Positions 7,675 to 16,862 of a DNA stretch of 50,448 nt are shown one piece after another; position 1 is the first letter of the stretch, and each line of letters begins with the position of its first letter. The translations under genes and the position numbers were made by a program. The notes under the pieces were generated by a model, which had not been told where the DNA came from, ran no database searches, and saw only the letters and a list, made by a program, of their open reading frames with translations. This stretch comes from Nitrospira sp. (GTDB taxonomy: Bacteria; Nitrospirota; Nitrospiria; Nitrospirales; Nitrospiraceae): the NCBI GenBank assembly GCA_015903945.1, contig JABMDL010000014.1, positions 1 through 50,448 on the forward strand. Reading direction: 5' to 3'.

Positions 7675-8850
7675 ATGGGCGGTTTCCCGATAGAAGTCGC
7701 AACCCGCATCAAGACATTGCCTCCGTACTTGTTTGCCGCGATCGATAAGATGAAACAGGCGGCGATCGCCAAGGGCGTGGACATCATCAACCTCGGTATT
7801 GGCGACCCCGATTTGCCGACTCCGGCCCCGATCATTGAAAGTCTTGCGAACGCAGCCAAAGATGCCAAGCATCACCAGTATCCGTCCTATGAAGGGATGC
7901 TGTCCTTCAGGAAAGCGGTGGCCGATTGGTACAAGCGTCGGTTCAACGTCACGCTCGATCCGGCGAACGAAGTGTTGACCCTCATTGGTTCGAAAGAAGG
8001 TATTGGGCACATCCATCTGGCGTTCGTCGATCCGGGCGATGTGGTGCTGGTCCCGAGTCCTGGATACCCCGTCTATCCGGTGGGCACGAGTTTCTGCGGC
8101 GGGGTCTCACATATTATGCCGCTCACGAAAGCCAACGGTTTTCTCCCGGATCTGAATGCGATCCCAACGGACGTGGCGAAGAAAGCCAAGCTCATGTGGC
8201 TGAATTCGCCGAATAACCCGACGTCCGTCATCATGACGAAGGAGTTTTTCAAGCGCGCGATCGAGTTCGCGCAGGAGCACCAGATCATCATCTGCCACGA
8301 CGCGGCGTACTCCGAGATCTATTACGATGGGAAACGGCCCACAAGCTTTCTCGAAGTCGATGGCGCCAAGGAGGTCGGGATCGAGTTTCACTCCCTGTCG
8401 AAGACCTACAACATGACCGGCTGGCGTCTCGGTTTTGCGGTCGGCCACAAGGAGGTGTTGGCCGCGCTAGGGAAGGTCAAGAGTCAACTCGACAGCGGTG
8501 TGTTTGAAGCGGTGCAGGCCGCCGGCATCACGGCTCTAGGCCTTCCTGATTCAGTGACCGACGGCATCCGGAAGATCTATCAAGAACGGCGTGACACGAT
8601 TATTCCGGGCCTCAAGAAGCTTGGCCTGGAAGTCGATGCGCCACCCGCGGCATTCTACATATGGGTGACGGTGCCGAAGGGCTATACGTCCACGTCGTTT
8701 ACCGCGCATCTCTTGGAAAAGGCCGGCATTGTGACGACGCCGGGCAACGGATTTGGCGCGCCGGGCGAGGGCTACATCCGCATGACTGTCTGTACGTTGA
8801 AGGAGCGATTGGCGGAAGCGGTGGAGCGTATCAAGAAGGCAGGGTTCTGA
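7675..8850 (+). CDS. dapL: LL-diaminopimelate aminotransferase
   Basis: 391 residues from ATG 7675, preceded by an AAGGAGAAG ribosome site; an upstream in-frame start is rejected because it lies in the leader. It is a fold-type I PLP aminotransferase: NLGIGDPDLPTP near the N-terminus, NSPNNPT for substrate/cofactor contacts, and the PLP-binding lysine in SLSKTYNMTGWRLG. The IGDPDLPTP and KTYNMTGWRLGFAVG motifs fit DapL, which converts tetrahydrodipicolinate directly to LL-diaminopimelate, bypassing the succinylase and acetylase routes. dapA, dapB and lysA are in the same window, which supports the role in lysine and peptidoglycan synthesis. Confidence 0.93.
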   Translation: MGGFPIEVATRIKTLPPYLFAAIDKMKQAAIAKGVDIINLGIGDPDLPTPAPIIESLANAAKDAKHHQYPSYEGMLSFRKAVADWYKRRFNVTLDPANEVLTLIGSKEGIGHIHLAFVDPGDVVLVPSPGYPVYPVGTSFCGGVSHIMPLTKANGFLPDLNAIPTDVAKKAKLMWLNSPNNPTSVIMTKEFFKRAIEFAQEHQIIICHDAAYSEIYYDGKRPTSFLEVDGAKEVGIEFHSLSKTYNMTGWRLGFAVGHKEVLAALGKVKSQLDSGVFEAVQAAGITALGLPDSVTDGIRKIYQERRDTIIPGLKKLGLEVDAPPAAFYIWVTVPKGYTSTSFTAHLLEKAGIVTTPGNGFGAPGEGYIRMTVCTLKERLAEAVERIKKAGF

Positions 8851-8857
8851 AGGGAGG

Positions 8858-8942
8858 TCGTTCGTGAAGCGTGAAGCGTCGTTCGCAAGCGTTCTCTTTG
8901 CGTTTCCCGGGACGATTCACGAATAACGCTTCACGAGATACG
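8858..8942. repeat. REP-like inverted repeat element, copy 2
   Basis: The left arm contains cgtgaagcgtgaagcgtcgttcg (shown here split: cgtgaagcg repeated, then tcgttcg) near 8859-8886. The right arm contains gattcacgaataacgcttcacgagatac near 8914-8941, again with cgcttcacgagatac. The arms are imperfect reverse complements. It separates dapL from folK. Confidence 0.6.
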
Positions 8943-8945
8943 GCC

Positions 8946-9500
8946 ATGAGAGAGACGGCCTACATCGGATTTGGGTCCAACGTCGGCGATCGGGTCGATT
9001 TCTGCGACCGGGCGGTGACGTTGCTAAGCCTGCTGCCCCATTCGCGGGTGGCCGGTATCTCGCTACTCTACGAAACGCAGCCGATCCACGACGGGACTGA
9101 TCCGGGCGACGACTGGTTTCTCAACGGCGTGATGCAGCTCGAAACCGACGTGACGCCCAAGAGTTTGCTGGCAGTCTTGCGTGAAATAGAACGGTCACTG
9201 GGGCGGGATCAAGACCACCGGTCAGGTCCCAGGACGATCGATCTCGACCTGTTGTTTTACGGCGATCGGACGATCAACGACCCGGACCTGGTGGTGCCGC
9301 ATCCACGGTTGCACCAGCGCCGCTTCGTGCTCGTCCCGATGAGCGAGCTCAATCCGCTGTTCGTCCATCCGGTGCTCCAGCGAACCATCACTCAGCTGCT
9401 GGCGGAGAGCACGGACACCTGCGAAGTCCGGTTGCTCTTTCCTCAGCCCTCGACCCGTTATGGCTCGCGCCCGGCGTGCAGCTCGGGTCAGAATCCATGA
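8946..9500 (+). CDS. folK: 2-amino-4-hydroxy-6-hydroxymethyldihydropteridine pyrophosphokinase (HPPK)
   Basis: 184 residues from ATG 8946. An upstream in-frame extension runs through the repeat element and is not conserved-looking. Core HPPK motifs are present: IGFGSNVGDR at the N-terminus, YETQPI, DWFLNGV, and the signature GRDQDHRSGPRTIDLDLLFYGD carrying the magnesium and ATP ligands. It transfers pyrophosphate from ATP to 6-hydroxymethyl-dihydropterin in folate synthesis, in the cytoplasm. The stop overlaps the panC start by 4 nt, so the two are translationally coupled and link folate and pantothenate synthesis. Confidence 0.95.
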   Translation: MRETAYIGFGSNVGDRVDFCDRAVTLLSLLPHSRVAGISLLYETQPIHDGTDPGDDWFLNGVMQLETDVTPKSLLAVLREIERSLGRDQDHRSGPRTIDLDLLFYGDRTINDPDLVVPHPRLHQRRFVLVPMSELNPLFVHPVLQRTITQLLAESTDTCEVRLLFPQPSTRYGSRPACSSGQNP

Positions 9501-10357
9501 AGATCATCCACAGCCTTGGTGCCATGACGGCCTGGAGCGAGCGGCTTCGCCGCGAGGGGGTCACGATCGGGTGTGTTCCGACGATGGGTGCCCTCCACGA
9601 TGGCCACCGGGCGCTTATTCGGACTGCGCGTCTCCGGTGCGATGCGCTGGTGGTCAGCATCTTCGTCAATCCAACCCAGTTCGGGCCGGCGGAAGACCTG
9701 GCCAAGTATCCACGTCCGATCGGGAAGGATCGTGAGTTATGCCGAGAGGAAGGCGTGGACGTCTGTTTCGAGCCCTCCGCGGCAGCCATGTACCCGGTAG
9801 GGTTTCAGACCGTTGTGACGGTTCCGTCGATTGCCACACGATGGGAGGGAGAAGCGCGTCCACACCATTTTGCCGGCGTCGCTACTGTGGTGACGAAACT
9901 CTTTGGTATCGTCCGGCCCCATCTTGCCCTGTTTGGGCAGAAGGACTATCAACAGGCGGCGCTGGTGCGGCAGCTCGCTAAGGACCTGAGCCTGGGTGTG
10001 GAGATCGTGGTCCGCCCTACCGTGCGTGAGCAGGACGGCTTGGCGATGAGTTCGCGCAACGTGTATCTCTCACCGGATGAGCGGATCGTCGCGCCCACGC
10101 TCTATAAGAGCCTTCAGGCCGGAGCCGAGGCGATTCGCAACGGGACGACCGATGCGTCGGCGGTTCAGTCGGCGATGGCCGCGGTGGTCAGGCGAGAACC
10201 GGCGTTGACGGTCGATTATCTTTCGGTGTGCGAGCCCCTGACATTGGAGCCGCTCTCGATTGTGATTTCCAAGGCTGTCCTGCTTGGCGCTGTCCGCCTC
10301 GGCTTTATCAGACTCATCGACAATCTCATGGTCACAATGCCGGCCGGGCGCCGCTAG
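9497..10357 (+). CDS. panC: Pantothenate synthetase (pantoate--beta-alanine ligase)
   Basis: 286 residues, usual family length. ATG 9497 overlaps the folK stop (ATGA). Hallmarks: VPTMGALHDGH (HIGH-type nucleotide-binding motif), SIFVNPTQFGPAEDLAKYPR, and LFGQKDYQQAALVRQL, then MSSRNVYLSPDER. It condenses pantoate and beta-alanine with ATP through a pantoyl-adenylate, giving pantothenate for coenzyme A. Cytoplasmic. Confidence 0.96.
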   Translation: MKIIHSLGAMTAWSERLRREGVTIGCVPTMGALHDGHRALIRTARLRCDALVVSIFVNPTQFGPAEDLAKYPRPIGKDRELCREEGVDVCFEPSAAAMYPVGFQTVVTVPSIATRWEGEARPHHFAGVATVVTKLFGIVRPHLALFGQKDYQQAALVRQLAKDLSLGVEIVVRPTVREQDGLAMSSRNVYLSPDERIVAPTLYKSLQAGAEAIRNGTTDASAVQSAMAAVVRREPALTVDYLSVCEPLTLEPLSIVISKAVLLGAVRLGFIRLIDNLMVTMPAGRR

Positions 10358-10389
10358 TTGCCCCTTCTGACCAGCTGAGGGATCGACGT

Positions 10390-10902
10390 TTAGGAAAAGA
10401 GGTTGGGGTGGACGCTCTGGCCGACGAGCAAGCTGAGGATGACTTGGCTGAGACGGTACTTATCGTCCGAGGGCAGTTCTAGAAAATGGACTCCCATCGA
10501 CTCTTTCCGTACGGAGCACACCGCCGCGGTCTCGACTGTGATGGCTGCTTTGTCAGACGCAGGCGTAATCATGATTCCCATGAAGGCCCCAAGCGGCAGG
10601 AGTTCTGAGGTTTCCACGGTACAGCCGTCCACGGAAATATCCGTGATGCGACCCCGAATCCGGTGCGTGGCGTCGGGAAACGCTTCGGCGTGAAGCGAGA
10701 CCGGCAAGCGCTTGTATTGCCGGCGATCGACTGAGTGCGTGGCATCCGGTACCTTGGCCCAAAAGGTATGGAACCGTCTTGAGCACAGTTGACAACGAAA
10801 GGGATGCACGTTGAAACGGCTGAGCATCTTCTCAACGGTTCCTTCATTGTAGGTGGCACGAACAAACGGTGTTCCACAACTTGGGCAGTGGAGATTTTTC
10901 AT
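10390..10902 (-). CDS. Zinc-ribbon plus PilZ domain protein
   Basis: 170 residues from ATG 10902, which overlaps the stop of the preceding gene. The N-terminal part has two CxxC knuckles (HCPSCG and CQLCSRRFHTFW), a small zinc ribbon. Residues from about 60 on form a PilZ domain: the c-di-GMP-binding RxxxR (DRRQYKRLPV) and D-x-S-x-x-G (TDISVDGC) motifs are intact. It is therefore predicted to bind cyclic di-GMP; the output is unknown. The zinc-ribbon/PilZ combination on one short protein suggests a protein- or nucleic-acid-contacting adaptor. It is the last gene of the rmuC-mazG-like-pilZ operon. Confidence 0.85.
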   Translation of the reverse strand: MKNLHCPSCGTPFVRATYNEGTVEKMLSRFNVHPFRCQLCSRRFHTFWAKVPDATHSVDRRQYKRLPVSLHAEAFPDATHRIRGRITDISVDGCTVETSELLPLGAFMGIMITPASDKAAITVETAAVCSVRKESMGVHFLELPSDDKYRLSQVILSLLVGQSVHPNLFS

Positions 10903-11336
10903 GAGTTCTGCGGCGACATCGGTGAGGTGCGCGGGGTGGAGCCCGTTTCTGCCGCTGGTGATGATTCCCGTTGTGTGTTGAGAATCGGTTCGAGGTTGGC
11001 CGGTGAGTAGGTCGGAGGCTTCACCCACTTCCCATCGGCCCGTTTGTAGCCGCCCACCTTGCTAAGATTCGACCGGTGGACTTCCTGGAAGACCGGTTTC
11101 ATGTCGATTCCATAGGAAACCGCAGTGCCGTAGACCACGTACAGCAAATCAGCCATTTCCTTGGCCACCGCGGCCAGATTCCCGTTGGCCATCGATTCCT
11201 TCAGTTCGTCAAACTCTTCTTGAATGAGACGGATGCGAAGCTGTTTTGTGTCGTCGGCTGGATCAGCGGGCGTCGGCTGAATCGCAATCTCAAACTTCCG
11301 ATGAAATTCCTCGACCATCTTCTGCTCATCGGTCAT
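10899..11336 (-). CDS. MazG-like nucleoside triphosphate pyrophosphohydrolase
   Basis: 145 residues from ATG 11336, with GAAGGAG 6 nt upstream. The all-alpha NTP-PPase signature is present: EEFDELKE followed by EMADLLYVVYGTA, giving the ExxE...ExxD magnesium site, then a conserved EVHRSNLSKVGG. Relatives hydrolyse non-canonical or excess nucleoside triphosphates (house-cleaning) or act in phage-type HAD/PRA-PH branches. It is cytoplasmic and shorter than classical two-domain MazG. It lies 10 nt downstream of rmuC and overlaps the PilZ gene. Confidence 0.85.
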   Translation of the reverse strand: MTDEQKMVEEFHRKFEIAIQPTPADPADDTKQLRIRLIQEEFDELKESMANGNLAAVAKEMADLLYVVYGTAVSYGIDMKPVFQEVHRSNLSKVGGYKRADGKWVKPPTYSPANLEPILNTQRESSPAAETGSTPRTSPMSPQNS

Positions 11337-11346
11337 GCCGTCTCCT

Positions 11347-12708
11347 TCAGTGCTCAGCGTCAAACGGCAGCGCTTTTCGTGGTACGAGTTCCGCCGGTTC
11401 GAGGAGGGGAATCTCTTTGTCCGACGAGACTCCCAATTCCTTAAATCGGCGGGCGGCCGGCAGGATACGGGTTTCCAGCGATCCCACTGCCCGATTGTAG
11501 GCCGACACGCTCTTGCCTAGAGCTTCACCGACGCTGTTCAGGTGCTCGGCCAGCACCGCCATCCGTTCATAGAGGTCCTTGCCCAGCCGCCCGGCCTCCT
11601 CTGCATGAGCGGTCATCCGCTCTTGCCGCCAGCCGTAGGCAACCGCTCGAAGCAGGGCCACGAGCGTCGCCGGGGTGGCCAACACCACGCCGCGCGCGAA
11701 GCCTTCTTCGATGAGGCGCGGGTCTTGGTCCAAGGCAGCTCCGAGGAACTGCTCGCCGGGGAGAAAGAGCACCACGAATTCCGGCGCACGGTCAAACTGC
11801 GACCAGTAAGCCTTCAAGGACAAGTCATCCATCCGCTTCCGCACTTGCTCGGCGTGCCGGCGCAGGGCTTCCGCCCGCTGTGCCTCGTCGCGCGCGTCAT
11901 GCGCATCGAGGTAGGCCGAGAGGACAGTCTTGGCGTCGACGATGATCCGCCGACCGCCCGGCAGTTGTACGACCATATCGGGACGAAACCGGCCGTCTTC
12001 GGCGGTGACGGATTGCTGTTCGACAAAATCACAATGCTCGACCATGCCCGCAAGTTCGGCCACACGCTTCAGGGTAATCTCGCCCCATTGCCCCCGCACG
12101 GCCGGTGCGCGCAGGGCTTTCACGAGATTGCCCGTCTCCTGCTGCAACCGTTGGTGCGATTCCGCCAGCGATTTGAGGTGCTGATCCAGCCCGCCGTAGG
12201 CTGATTGGCGCGATTGTTCCAGCAGCCGCATGTGTTCGTCATACCGTTGCAGCGATTCTTGCAGAGGGCGTACCAGGCCGTCGATCGCCTCCTGTCGTTG
12301 CTGCAACGCGCCGTCCGCTTTGGCGTGCAGCGCCTCGAACGACACCGAAGCCAGTTTCAGGAATGCCTCGTTGTTCTGTCTCAACGCCTCGCCGGACAGG
12401 CCCTGGAAGGAATGCAGGAGTTCCTGGCGGGCTTGATCGAGCAAGGTTCTTTCATCGGCGAGTTGTTTCGTAACGCTCTCGATTCTGGCTTCCGCCGCGG
12501 CTCGTGCTTGCTGTGCCTCGGCCAGTTCTCTGCCGAGAACCATTCTGTCCTGCCGATCGAGATCCAGCTGCTTTCTCAACTCATCGGTGGTGGCTTCGGC
12601 CCGCTGTGATTGAACGCGCAGGCGCCCTCCGACCCACAGCCCGGCGAACAGGCCGCCGAGCAGAAGCCCGACTAAGAGGCCGATGGCAAGGAGAATGAAG
12701 TCACTCAT
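11347..12708 (-). CDS. rmuC: DNA recombination protein RmuC homologue
   Basis: 453 residues from ATG 12708. The N-terminal TM helix (ILLAIGLLVGLLLGGLFAGLWVGG) is followed by a long coiled coil (about residues 30-190) and the RmuC core, with GQWGEITLKRVAELAGM, the DMVVQLPGG / IIVDAKT strand (PD-(D/E)xK-like), and FLPGEQFLGAAL. In E. coli RmuC limits inversions at short inverted repeats and is linked to recombination; the exact chemistry is unsettled. It has its own promoter and leads a three-gene operon. Confidence 0.93.
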   Translation of the reverse strand: MSDFILLAIGLLVGLLLGGLFAGLWVGGRLRVQSQRAEATTDELRKQLDLDRQDRMVLGRELAEAQQARAAAEARIESVTKQLADERTLLDQARQELLHSFQGLSGEALRQNNEAFLKLASVSFEALHAKADGALQQRQEAIDGLVRPLQESLQRYDEHMRLLEQSRQSAYGGLDQHLKSLAESHQRLQQETGNLVKALRAPAVRGQWGEITLKRVAELAGMVEHCDFVEQQSVTAEDGRFRPDMVVQLPGGRRIIVDAKTVLSAYLDAHDARDEAQRAEALRRHAEQVRKRMDDLSLKAYWSQFDRAPEFVVLFLPGEQFLGAALDQDPRLIEEGFARGVVLATPATLVALLRAVAYGWRQERMTAHAEEAGRLGKDLYERMAVLAEHLNSVGEALGKSVSAYNRAVGSLETRILPAARRFKELGVSSDKEIPLLEPAELVPRKALPFDAEH

Positions 12709-12789
12709 GGGCTTGGTGTTCCACCCGAACATCCGGGCGGCTCAGTCCGTAGTCGTGAGCCGTCAACAGATTTGTCCAATCGTGCGCGG

Positions 12790-12818
12790 AGCCTACGTAA
12801 ATAATTGTAAAAGGTCAA
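12790..12818 (-). promoter_or_regulatory. Predicted sigma-70 promoter of rmuC
   Basis: On the minus strand TTGACC (12818-12813), 17-bp spacer, TAGGCT (12795-12790). It lies in the 164-nt gap upstream of rmuC. Confidence 0.55.
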
Positions 12819-12872
12819 GGAGCGCACAACCCGATCCAGTCGGTTATCGAATCTGCTGCAAAGGAATGATTC

Positions 12873-15497
12873 TCACAGGCCAGGCTCTACATGGATGGTC
12901 CCGGCAGCCGCATCCAGGTGTACCCATTGTCCCTCCTTCAAGCGAGTCATGACGGCTTCGACATTGGCCACAGTCGGAAGGCCGTATTCGCGGGCGATGA
13001 TCGCGCCATGAGACAGCGTGCCGCCCATTTCCACAACCAACCCGCCAGCGATGCCGAACAGCGGGGCCATCCCGGGATCGATGACGGGAGCCACGATAAT
13101 GTCTCCCGGCTTCACCCTGCTCCAATCGGTCAAGGAGCGGAGCAATCGCACCGGCCCGGCCACGGACCCTGCACTGATGGGCAGGCCGAACAAGGATTCG
13201 GTTCCAACGGACCGATGGGATAATCGACTGCTTGCCGTGGTGCTTTCCCAATCGCGGATTGTGTCGGGTACTTCGATGGCGGCATTTCGGTCTCGCTCGG
13301 CTCGGCGTTCACGAATCAATCCCCGCCAGTCTCGGCTCTTTCTTGATACGAGATCGGCTCGATCTTGTACTGTGAGGAAGAAAATGTCGTCACGCGCGTC
13401 ACACGCACCTTGCGCGACCAGCAGATCGCCGAGGTGCAGCAGCAGGGTACGCGTTGCCGTTGAAAAATACATCAGATGATGCCGGTTAGCTTCCCGCAGC
13501 GCAAAAAACCGGCATAGCCGTCGATACCACCAGCGGTAGGTGAACCACCGGTCCAACCGCCAGCCCAGGCGTCGTTTGATTTCCGTCAGCGCCTTCGCGC
13601 GTGTGCGTTCCTGGCGCGATAGAACCTCCTCTCGACCGAAGGGTGCAGCCCCAATTTGGAGCCGCAGCACGGATAAAATCGCTTGCGGATTGTCGGCCAG
13701 ACGCGGGGACATCACATCCGATTCGCCAATGCCGCGGTGGCCGTAGTCTTCCACGTAGGCGTCAAAGGCGCGCAAACACGCCGTGTCTTTGAGCGCCGTG
13801 CGGAATTCTGAGGGGTTCCAGGGCTCCGCGTTGAAGAACGCCTCTGCCGTCGGCTCGCGCCGCGCGATGTCCACGATTTCCGCGAGCCGCAGGATCTGTT
13901 GCGCACTGATGACCGTACCTTGGCCTTGCAGGGCGGCGTTTGAGAGGACTCTCCAGTCTGACCCCAGCCAGCGTGGCAGAAAGAGGCTCAGCGCTTGCAG
14001 GCATTGGGCCACTCCGCCTGCGATGCCAAACGTTAACTCGCGGATCTGGAACCGTGCGCTCAGATCATCCAGCCGTCGGACCGTCTCGTCAAACGACAGA
14101 GCGCCGACCTGTTGGGGGCCGTATTGCTTGGCCATGGTTTTCATCTCGGCGAACCACGCCGGCCCATGGACGGTGGCGCGCCGCATTTCCTTCAGCATCA
14201 CGATCCCTGCCTGGATGAAGGCAAGCCAGCCGAGGGGACGCACCGCCGGAGCCACCGCGAGTGGTTCTCCGCCCATCTGCTCCGGTAATTGGGATGGGTC
14301 ACCACGTAGTTGTGCAACGAGGAGATGGAACAGGGTGACGTTCAGGTAGGGACGTCCGTGGAAGATGCGTGTCGAGGTCAGCCCACTGGGAATGTGACAG
14401 CCGAGTCGTCGGTAGGGTTCGATGATGTGCTGGTCCATGAACAGTTCTAGGAAAGAATTCCCCACAGGACTCGGCAACTCCGGCATCGTTTCTTTGAAGT
14501 TCGCGCGCGACCACTCGCAATCGTCGTTCGTCAATTCGGAGGAGGGGCGAACCCCGGTGATGGGCCTGGCCTGCAACGCCCAGAGCCGATGTGCGTCGAT
14601 TGCCCACTCCAGATCAACAGGGTGTCCTAAAGCCTGTTCGATCTTCTTTGCCATAGCCCCCAACTCGAACAGCTGCTCGTCCGAAAGCGACGACTTCGAT
14701 TGCGTTGATTCGGGCATTGCGTCGTAGCGCAGCCCATCGTTCGTGACGATCAATCGCTGCGCTTTATTTGCCAAGATCCGCCGTCGGATCCAGACCGGAC
14801 GCTGATCGGTGCCTATCTGCACGACATAGGAGTCAGGTGTCACGTGTCCGTCGACCAGCGGGGCGGCTAAACCGGGCAAGGCATTCACAGCAACATAGAA
14901 CGAGCGGCCGGTCACCGGATGGATCGAATAGGCGACTCCGGAGGCCAACGCATTGACCATAGACTGAATCACCACGGCCATCGAGGGGACTGCATGATCG
15001 CCTCCCCGTTCGACAGAATACTGCAGGACCCGTTGTTGCCAGAGCGAGGTCCAGAGGTCCTTGATTGCGTCGTCGATTTGGTCAACGGCGACTCCAAGAT
15101 GGGTGCGATAGAGTCCGGCAAAGCTGGTCCGGCCTGCATCTTCGTTAGTGGCCGAGGACCGGACGGCCCAGCGGGCAGGAATGGGAACATCCAGTCTCTG
15201 AAGTGCCGCCTTCCATTCGGCGGTCAGTGAGGTGATGTCTACCTGCCTGATTCGTTCCTGGCAAGCCGACAAGGCCGACTCCCGTTCTGCTCCCGACAGG
15301 GCACAGATCTTCTCCCATTCTGCCGTTTGGGCGAACCCTGACGTTTCCAGGCTCTGCCGGTAGGATTCAGTCGTCACACAGATGCCGGGAGGCACGGGAA
15401 ATCCGGCCGCCATGAGTTGAGCCAAACCAAGGGCTTTGCCTCCGACGAGTTCGAGGTTGGTGCACTGTACTAAGGGAAGAACGAAGGGATGTGCCAT
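12873..15497 (-). CDS. PEP/pyruvate-binding, ATP-grasp phosphotransferase (rifampin phosphotransferase / PEP synthase-like)
   Basis: 874 residues. N-terminal ATP-binding domain (about 1-320): VGGKALGLAQLMAAGFPVPPG, then RWAVRSSATNEDAGRTSFAG, and DLEWAIDAHRLWALQARPIT. The C-terminal swivelling domain carries the phosphorylatable histidine in MGGTLSHGAIIAREYGLPTV. The middle (about 330-760) is not the TIM barrel of PpsA/PpdK. This A-middle-H layout matches the rifampin phosphotransferase family, in which the His domain passes phosphate from ATP to the bound substrate. The substrate here is unknown. It lies 15 nt downstream of glycerate kinase and is probably co-transcribed with it and the transglycosylase. 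Confidence 0.85.
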   Translation of the reverse strand: MAHPFVLPLVQCTNLELVGGKALGLAQLMAAGFPVPPGICVTTESYRQSLETSGFAQTAEWEKICALSGAERESALSACQERIRQVDITSLTAEWKAALQRLDVPIPARWAVRSSATNEDAGRTSFAGLYRTHLGVAVDQIDDAIKDLWTSLWQQRVLQYSVERGGDHAVPSMAVVIQSMVNALASGVAYSIHPVTGRSFYVAVNALPGLAAPLVDGHVTPDSYVVQIGTDQRPVWIRRRILANKAQRLIVTNDGLRYDAMPESTQSKSSLSDEQLFELGAMAKKIEQALGHPVDLEWAIDAHRLWALQARPITGVRPSSELTNDDCEWSRANFKETMPELPSPVGNSFLELFMDQHIIEPYRRLGCHIPSGLTSTRIFHGRPYLNVTLFHLLVAQLRGDPSQLPEQMGGEPLAVAPAVRPLGWLAFIQAGIVMLKEMRRATVHGPAWFAEMKTMAKQYGPQQVGALSFDETVRRLDDLSARFQIRELTFGIAGGVAQCLQALSLFLPRWLGSDWRVLSNAALQGQGTVISAQQILRLAEIVDIARREPTAEAFFNAEPWNPSEFRTALKDTACLRAFDAYVEDYGHRGIGESDVMSPRLADNPQAILSVLRLQIGAAPFGREEVLSRQERTRAKALTEIKRRLGWRLDRWFTYRWWYRRLCRFFALREANRHHLMYFSTATRTLLLHLGDLLVAQGACDARDDIFFLTVQDRADLVSRKSRDWRGLIRERRAERDRNAAIEVPDTIRDWESTTASSRLSHRSVGTESLFGLPISAGSVAGPVRLLRSLTDWSRVKPGDIIVAPVIDPGMAPLFGIAGGLVVEMGGTLSHGAIIAREYGLPTVANVEAVMTRLKEGQWVHLDAAAGTIHVEPGL

Positions 15498-15512
15498 CGG
15501 TACGGATAGTAC

Positions 15513-16850
15513 CTACAGCAGAAGGAGGAGGTAAAGGTCATTGACGTTGGTTCCGGTCGGGCCGGTGCGGATATGGCATCTCAGGGTCTTCAACGCTGGG
15601 TAGGTGTCATGCCGCTTCAATGCGGAGCGGAGACTGACACCGATCTTCGCAGCCTGTGCGGCGGTCATCCCACTGACCACCGCGCCGGCGACATCGGTCG
15701 GTCCGTCGGTTCCATCGGTTCCCATCGCCACCAGCCATACATGAGCGATGCCGGCAAGGTGGAGGGCTGCGGCTGCTGCAAATTCCTGCGCGCGCCCTCC
15801 TTTACCGCGTCCTGTGACCGTCACGGTTGGTTCGCCTCCGGCGACGATACAGGAGGGACGCCTCAGCCTGCCGGCTTGTCTTACGAGGCGTAACGCTCGT
15901 TCGACGAACCGCTTCGCCTCAGTACTGGCTTCTCCCGCAATGGCGGCTGAAAGGCGGTGGGTGTGGAGCCCCGCCTGTTCTGCGGCATGGGCGACAGCGT
16001 CGAGCATCGTGCTGTTGGTGCCGATGATCGTATGATGAACTGAGCGTAACCGCCGCGAGCCAGGCTTCAGTGTCTCCGGGATGGCCCCTCTCTTTCCTTG
16101 GAGTAGATGAAGGCGCACAGCGCCGGGCACGTTGTGCCAAATCTTGTATCGTTGTAACACCGTGATGGCATCGGCGAAGGTGGTGGGGTCTGGAGCTGTC
16201 GGCCCCGATCCGATCGTGCCGATGTCATCGCCGATGACATCCGAAAGCATGAGCGTCGCAATCGTGGCCCGTGTGGAACGAGCGAGTCCTCCCCCTTTCA
16301 GCCGGGACAGATGTTTGCGGACGACATTCATCTCGTCGATCGTTGCGCCGCTTCTCAAGAGCAAACGCGTGGTCCGTTGCTTGGCGGCCAGGGTAACGCC
16401 AGGTACCGGAGCGGGCAAGAGACTTGAGGCCCCTCCCGACAACAGGACGATGAGCAAATCGCGAGGCGTGAGATCTTGAACCAGGGTCCTGATACGTTCT
16501 GCTGCTTGCCGTCCCGCACGGTCTGGAATCGGGTGGCCGGCTTCGACGACCGTGATGCGCTTGGTGGAGACACGGGAACCGTGCTTGACCACGACGAGCC
16601 CCTGCTCCAACGTGGTCCCTAGGATGTGTTCGATCGCTCGAGCCATCCGGGCAGACGCCTTGCCGGCGCCAACGGCGACGATCCGGTCGAAGTGCCTCAG
16701 GTCATAGGTTCGCCGGCCTATCCGCAATAGACGACCTTTACGCGACACGGCCTTCAGCAGCCTGTGGGAGGGGTCGGCTACCTCCAACCCCGCGGCAATC
16801 AACTTCCGAATCAGCGGTTGGGCAGGAGATGTGGGGAGGAGAAGCGGCAT
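15513..16850 (-). CDS. Glycerate 2-kinase (GckA/TtuD, MOFRL family)
   Basis: 445 residues, normal length. N-terminal domain with VAVGAGKASARMARAIE and the VLLSGGASSLLPAPVPG motif, then NVVRKHLSRLKGGGLA. The C-terminal MOFRL domain ends with MGTDGTDGPTDVAGAVV. These enzymes phosphorylate D-glycerate at C2 with ATP to 2-phosphoglycerate, feeding lower glycolysis or recycling photorespiratory-type products. Cytoplasmic. It sits between the transglycosylase (12 nt) and the PEP-utilising protein (15 nt). Confidence 0.92.
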   Translation of the reverse strand: MPLLLPTSPAQPLIRKLIAAGLEVADPSHRLLKAVSRKGRLLRIGRRTYDLRHFDRIVAVGAGKASARMARAIEHILGTTLEQGLVVVKHGSRVSTKRITVVEAGHPIPDRAGRQAAERIRTLVQDLTPRDLLIVLLSGGASSLLPAPVPGVTLAAKQRTTRLLLRSGATIDEMNVVRKHLSRLKGGGLARSTRATIATLMLSDVIGDDIGTIGSGPTAPDPTTFADAITVLQRYKIWHNVPGAVRLHLLQGKRGAIPETLKPGSRRLRSVHHTIIGTNSTMLDAVAHAAEQAGLHTHRLSAAIAGEASTEAKRFVERALRLVRQAGRLRRPSCIVAGGEPTVTVTGRGKGGRAQEFAAAAALHLAGIAHVWLVAMGTDGTDGPTDVAGAVVSGMTAAQAAKIGVSLRSALKRHDTYPALKTLRCHIRTGPTGTNVNDLYLLLLL

Positions 16851-16862
16851 GAACGAGAAAAG

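Noticed and set aside
8871..8945. Upstream extension of folK
   Set aside because: It would translate the repeat element; ATG 8946 begins the conserved HPPK sequence.
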